7,199 nt of DNA from NCBI GenBank assembly GCA_023250775.1, contig JAHFAA010000190.1:1-7199 (forward strand). The letters run 5' to 3'. The notes under the pieces were generated by a model that saw only the letters and a program-made list of their open reading frames with translations, was not told the origin of the DNA and did no database searches. Source of the stretch: Bdellovibrionales bacterium (GTDB lineage: Bacteria; Bdellovibrionota; Bacteriovoracia; Bacteriovoracales; Bacteriovoracaceae). Made by a program: the position numbers and the translations under genes. Of the stretch, positions 5,422 through 7,199 are shown piece by piece (within the stretch, counting starts at the first letter, position 1; each line of letters begins with the position of its first letter).

Positions 5422-6948
5422 TTATTTCGCCTTAGTTCTCATTTCTTTACCATCAAATGAAAATAAGGTTTCAGTATCATCGACTTTCGTTAACAGATTG
5501 ATTGGTCTCTTCCACAAAAGGAAAATATTCCGCATCGTCTCGGTGGCAAATCCCATATCGAGATCAACACCTTGATGAACATGATGCAACAGAAGCTCGC
5601 CACGATTCTCGAAATTTGCGTCAGTAATTTCTATGAGTGGTTGGCCAAAATTCGTCAATGAAGTTAGAAGCTTCGACTTGATTAGTTGAAAATCACGGGT
5701 TTCAATTTCATTGCGGCCGGTGCGAGGATTATATTTATAAGTAAAAAGTTGCTGCCGCTCACAAAATTCCTGGGTGAAAAACTCATCAATAAAAGTAATA
5801 TCATTATGAGTTCGTCTGACCTGAAAAATTTTCTCGCGCCCCTGACCTAAATTTTTATTCCAGTGAGTTTTTTCATGCATGTCGGAACATTCTAGGTAAT
5901 CCTTACCAAATTTTCCTGTGTTCCATCGGTACTCGATATCACGAAAAAGCTCAATTCCAACCTTGTAAGGATTAAGCTGCTGGCGAGACATGGCCATGAC
6001 GCCTGCATGGTGATCGGCAAAATCAACAATTTCACTCGGGGCCAAGGCTTTGGTACACATAATGGTGGAGTGCCAGTAGCTGGCCCAACCTTCATTCATA
6101 ATTTTTGTCATTCGCTGTGGTAAAAAATAATAAGCTTCATCTCTTAGAATACCCACAACATCTGATTCCCACTCTTGCAAGGGAGCGTAGTCCATTAGAA
6201 AGGCCATGATATCTTTGCTCGGAAGTTTGCGACTGGCCTCCGCCATCGGTCTGGCATCATCAACATGTTGCTCATCCTTATTCGGCCCCTCGTGTTTTTC
6301 CTTGTAGCGTTCCTTTGAACGCATGAAGGATTTCAGGGCGTGGGATCGATCATCCTCCTGTCCTTTCTCCTTCTCCTCCCTGGCCTGCTTTTCGATATCA
6401 GTCCTGCGCCTCTGCAATTCTGCGGTTTCAAAAAGCACATCCATCGAGAGCAGGTTTTCCAGAGATAAAACACGGTCAATATGGGCCTCGACTCGGTCCT
6501 GCCCATATCGGTTCATATAGCGACGGATTTTGGTTCCATGATTGGCCATGACGTCCATCATTTTGCGATCAGTATTGTGGAACCACAGATTATTTTTAAA
6601 GAAGTCAGCATGGCCAAAGACATGGGCCATAACAATTTTTTGATCAACCCAATGATTGGCATTGAGGAGATAAGCGTAACAAGGATTGGTGTTCACAACC
6701 ATTTCATAAATTTTTTGCAATCCATAGGCATATCCTTTGGAGAGCTGATCATATTCCATTCCAAAGCGCCAGTGAGGATAGCGTGAGGGAAAGCCACCCT
6801 GTGCCGCCAGAATATTAACCGTATCATAATCAGAAACTTCAAAAAGCACGGGATAAAAATCCAACCCCGCACTGAGTGCATATCCCTCAATTTCCTCTTT
6901 GAGTTTTTGAAGTGCACCATCAATCGATCGGGTTCGAAAATCCGTCAT
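5422..6948 (-). CDS. spoVR: SpoVR family protein (YcgB-like), full length
   Basis: The 508-residue product matches the SpoVR/YcgB family in length and signature blocks: YPHWRFGMEYDQL (57-69), the NTNPCYAYLL block (87-96), MAHVFGHADFFKNN (107-120, with H109 and H113 as candidate metal ligands), MNEGWASYWHSTIM (284-297) and NPYKVGIELFRDIE (326-339). It is cytoplasmic, with no signal peptide. SpoVR is needed for proper spore cortex formation in Bacillus, but the family is widespread in non-sporulating bacteria, where it belongs to a stationary-phase/stress module with PrkA/YeaG and DUF444 proteins; its biochemical activity is not settled. Residues about 178-245 are a highly charged, probably flexible insert. 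The ATG at 6948 overlaps the DUF444 stop in ATGA, and AAGGG (6956-6952) lies just upstream, pointing to translational coupling. The FecR-domain gene follows 26 bp downstream. Confidence 0.95.
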   Translation of the reverse strand: MTDFRTRSIDGALQKLKEEIEGYALSAGLDFYPVLFEVSDYDTVNILAAQGGFPSRYPHWRFGMEYDQLSKGYAYGLQKIYEMVVNTNPCYAYLLNANHWVDQKIVMAHVFGHADFFKNNLWFHNTDRKMMDVMANHGTKIRRYMNRYGQDRVEAHIDRVLSLENLLSMDVLFETAELQRRRTDIEKQAREEKEKGQEDDRSHALKSFMRSKERYKEKHEGPNKDEQHVDDARPMAEASRKLPSKDIMAFLMDYAPLQEWESDVVGILRDEAYYFLPQRMTKIMNEGWASYWHSTIMCTKALAPSEIVDFADHHAGVMAMSRQQLNPYKVGIELFRDIEYRWNTGKFGKDYLECSDMHEKTHWNKNLGQGREKIFQVRRTHNDITFIDEFFTQEFCERQQLFTYKYNPRTGRNEIETRDFQLIKSKLLTSLTNFGQPLIEITDANFENRGELLLHHVHQGVDLDMGFATETMRNIFLLWKRPINLLTKVDDTETLFSFDGKEMRTKAK

Positions 6949-7199
6949 TTGCCCTTCCCGAGAAAATCTTTAATGGAATCTAAAATAGAATCTTTATTTT
7001 TTATCTTACTCAAAATCACTTTTTCACCTGTCTCCCCATAGTGGGAACTCAAATCTTTATAAAACTGCCCTGAGCCATAACGACTTTCTACCTGGCCGTA
7101 ACAAAAAACGTTCGAGGAAGGAAGAATCTCTTTATCTAAAATTTCCAAACAAAGTTTGGTGTCGTCCGTGCTCCAGTTGTCGCCGTCCGAAAAATGAAA
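6945..7199 (-). CDS. DUF444 (YeaH/YhbH) family protein, C-terminal 84 residues, cut by window edge
   Basis: The minus-strand frame is open from the right edge to the TGA at 6947-6945. It begins FHFSDGDNWSTDDTKLC, the highly conserved block near the C-terminus of DUF444 proteins. The SDG in it resembles the metal-site strand end of von Willebrand A-like folds. The remaining residues (FCYGQVESRYGSGQFY, then a Lys-rich tail) also fit the family. E. coli YeaH is about 427 residues, so roughly the last fifth is present. A TTG at 7148 inside the frame is not the start, because the conserved motif lies upstream of it. In E. coli yeaH follows yeaG (PrkA-like kinase), and the family commonly lies between prkA and spoVR. 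Here the stop overlaps the spoVR start by 4 bp, so the same module is present and prkA may lie further right. Confidence 0.9.
   Translation of the reverse strand, partial: FHFSDGDNWSTDDTKLCLEILDKEILPSSNVFCYGQVESRYGSGQFYKDLSSHYGETGEKVILSKIKNKDSILDSIKDFLGKGK

Noticed and set aside
6481..6786. 101-codon plus-strand open frame
   Set aside because: It is antisense to the strongly conserved SpoVR motifs (HVFGH and neighbours); nothing in it resembles a protein family.
7146..7148. TTG as start of a separate small protein at the right edge
   Set aside because: The same frame continues upstream to the window edge and encodes the conserved FHFSDGDNW block of DUF444 proteins, so this is an internal Leu codon of a truncated gene.
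1..7199. CRISPR arrays, tRNA/rRNA genes, transposases or insertion-sequence ends
   Set aside because: No regularly spaced repeats, no conserved RNA gene sequences and no transposase motifs or terminal inverted repeats were seen on either strand; nearly all of the window is accounted for by coding sequence.

Overview
The window looks like a chromosomal segment from a Gram-negative bacterium. Three genes encode clear signal peptides, one exported protein ends in an outer-membrane beta-barrel-like region with a terminal Phe, and base composition is moderate by eye. The gene content (DUF444/SpoVR stress module, RpoH-like sigma factor, FecR-domain envelope protein, exported TPR protein) would fit a Bdellovibrio-like or other former delta-proteobacterial lineage. 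That taxonomic guess rests on gene style only and is not proven by the sequence.

Layout, left to right. Positions 1-229 (minus) hold the N-terminal 76 codons of a sigma-70 family factor, probably RpoH-like, cut by the window edge. A 64-bp gap containing a 9-bp direct repeat separates it from a minus-strand gene (294-1982) for a large exported protein of unknown function. A very short divergent intergenic region follows. Then comes a plus-strand gene for an exported TPR-like protein (2049-3550), which is split into two reading frames by an apparent one-base loss near 2829. Its 3' end overlaps by 30 bp the 3' end of the convergent minus-strand gene (3521-5395). That gene encodes an exported FecR-domain protein with a repeat-rich linker and a predicted C-terminal beta-barrel. 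Only 26 bp upstream is spoVR (5422-6948, minus), which overlaps by 4 bp (ATGA) the end of a DUF444/YeaH-YhbH family gene running off the right edge (6945-7199).

Functionally the right half is one likely transcription unit reading leftwards: DUF444 - spoVR - FecR/barrel gene. In other bacteria DUF444 and SpoVR genes usually travel with the AAA+ kinase-like gene prkA/yeaG in a stationary-phase or stress module; prkA would be expected just beyond the right edge. The envelope protein gene attached to this module is the most unusual point. The left half holds two divergent genes for exported proteins without recognisable enzymatic motifs, next to a sigma factor. I see no tRNA, rRNA, CRISPR array, transposon or convincing intrinsic terminator.
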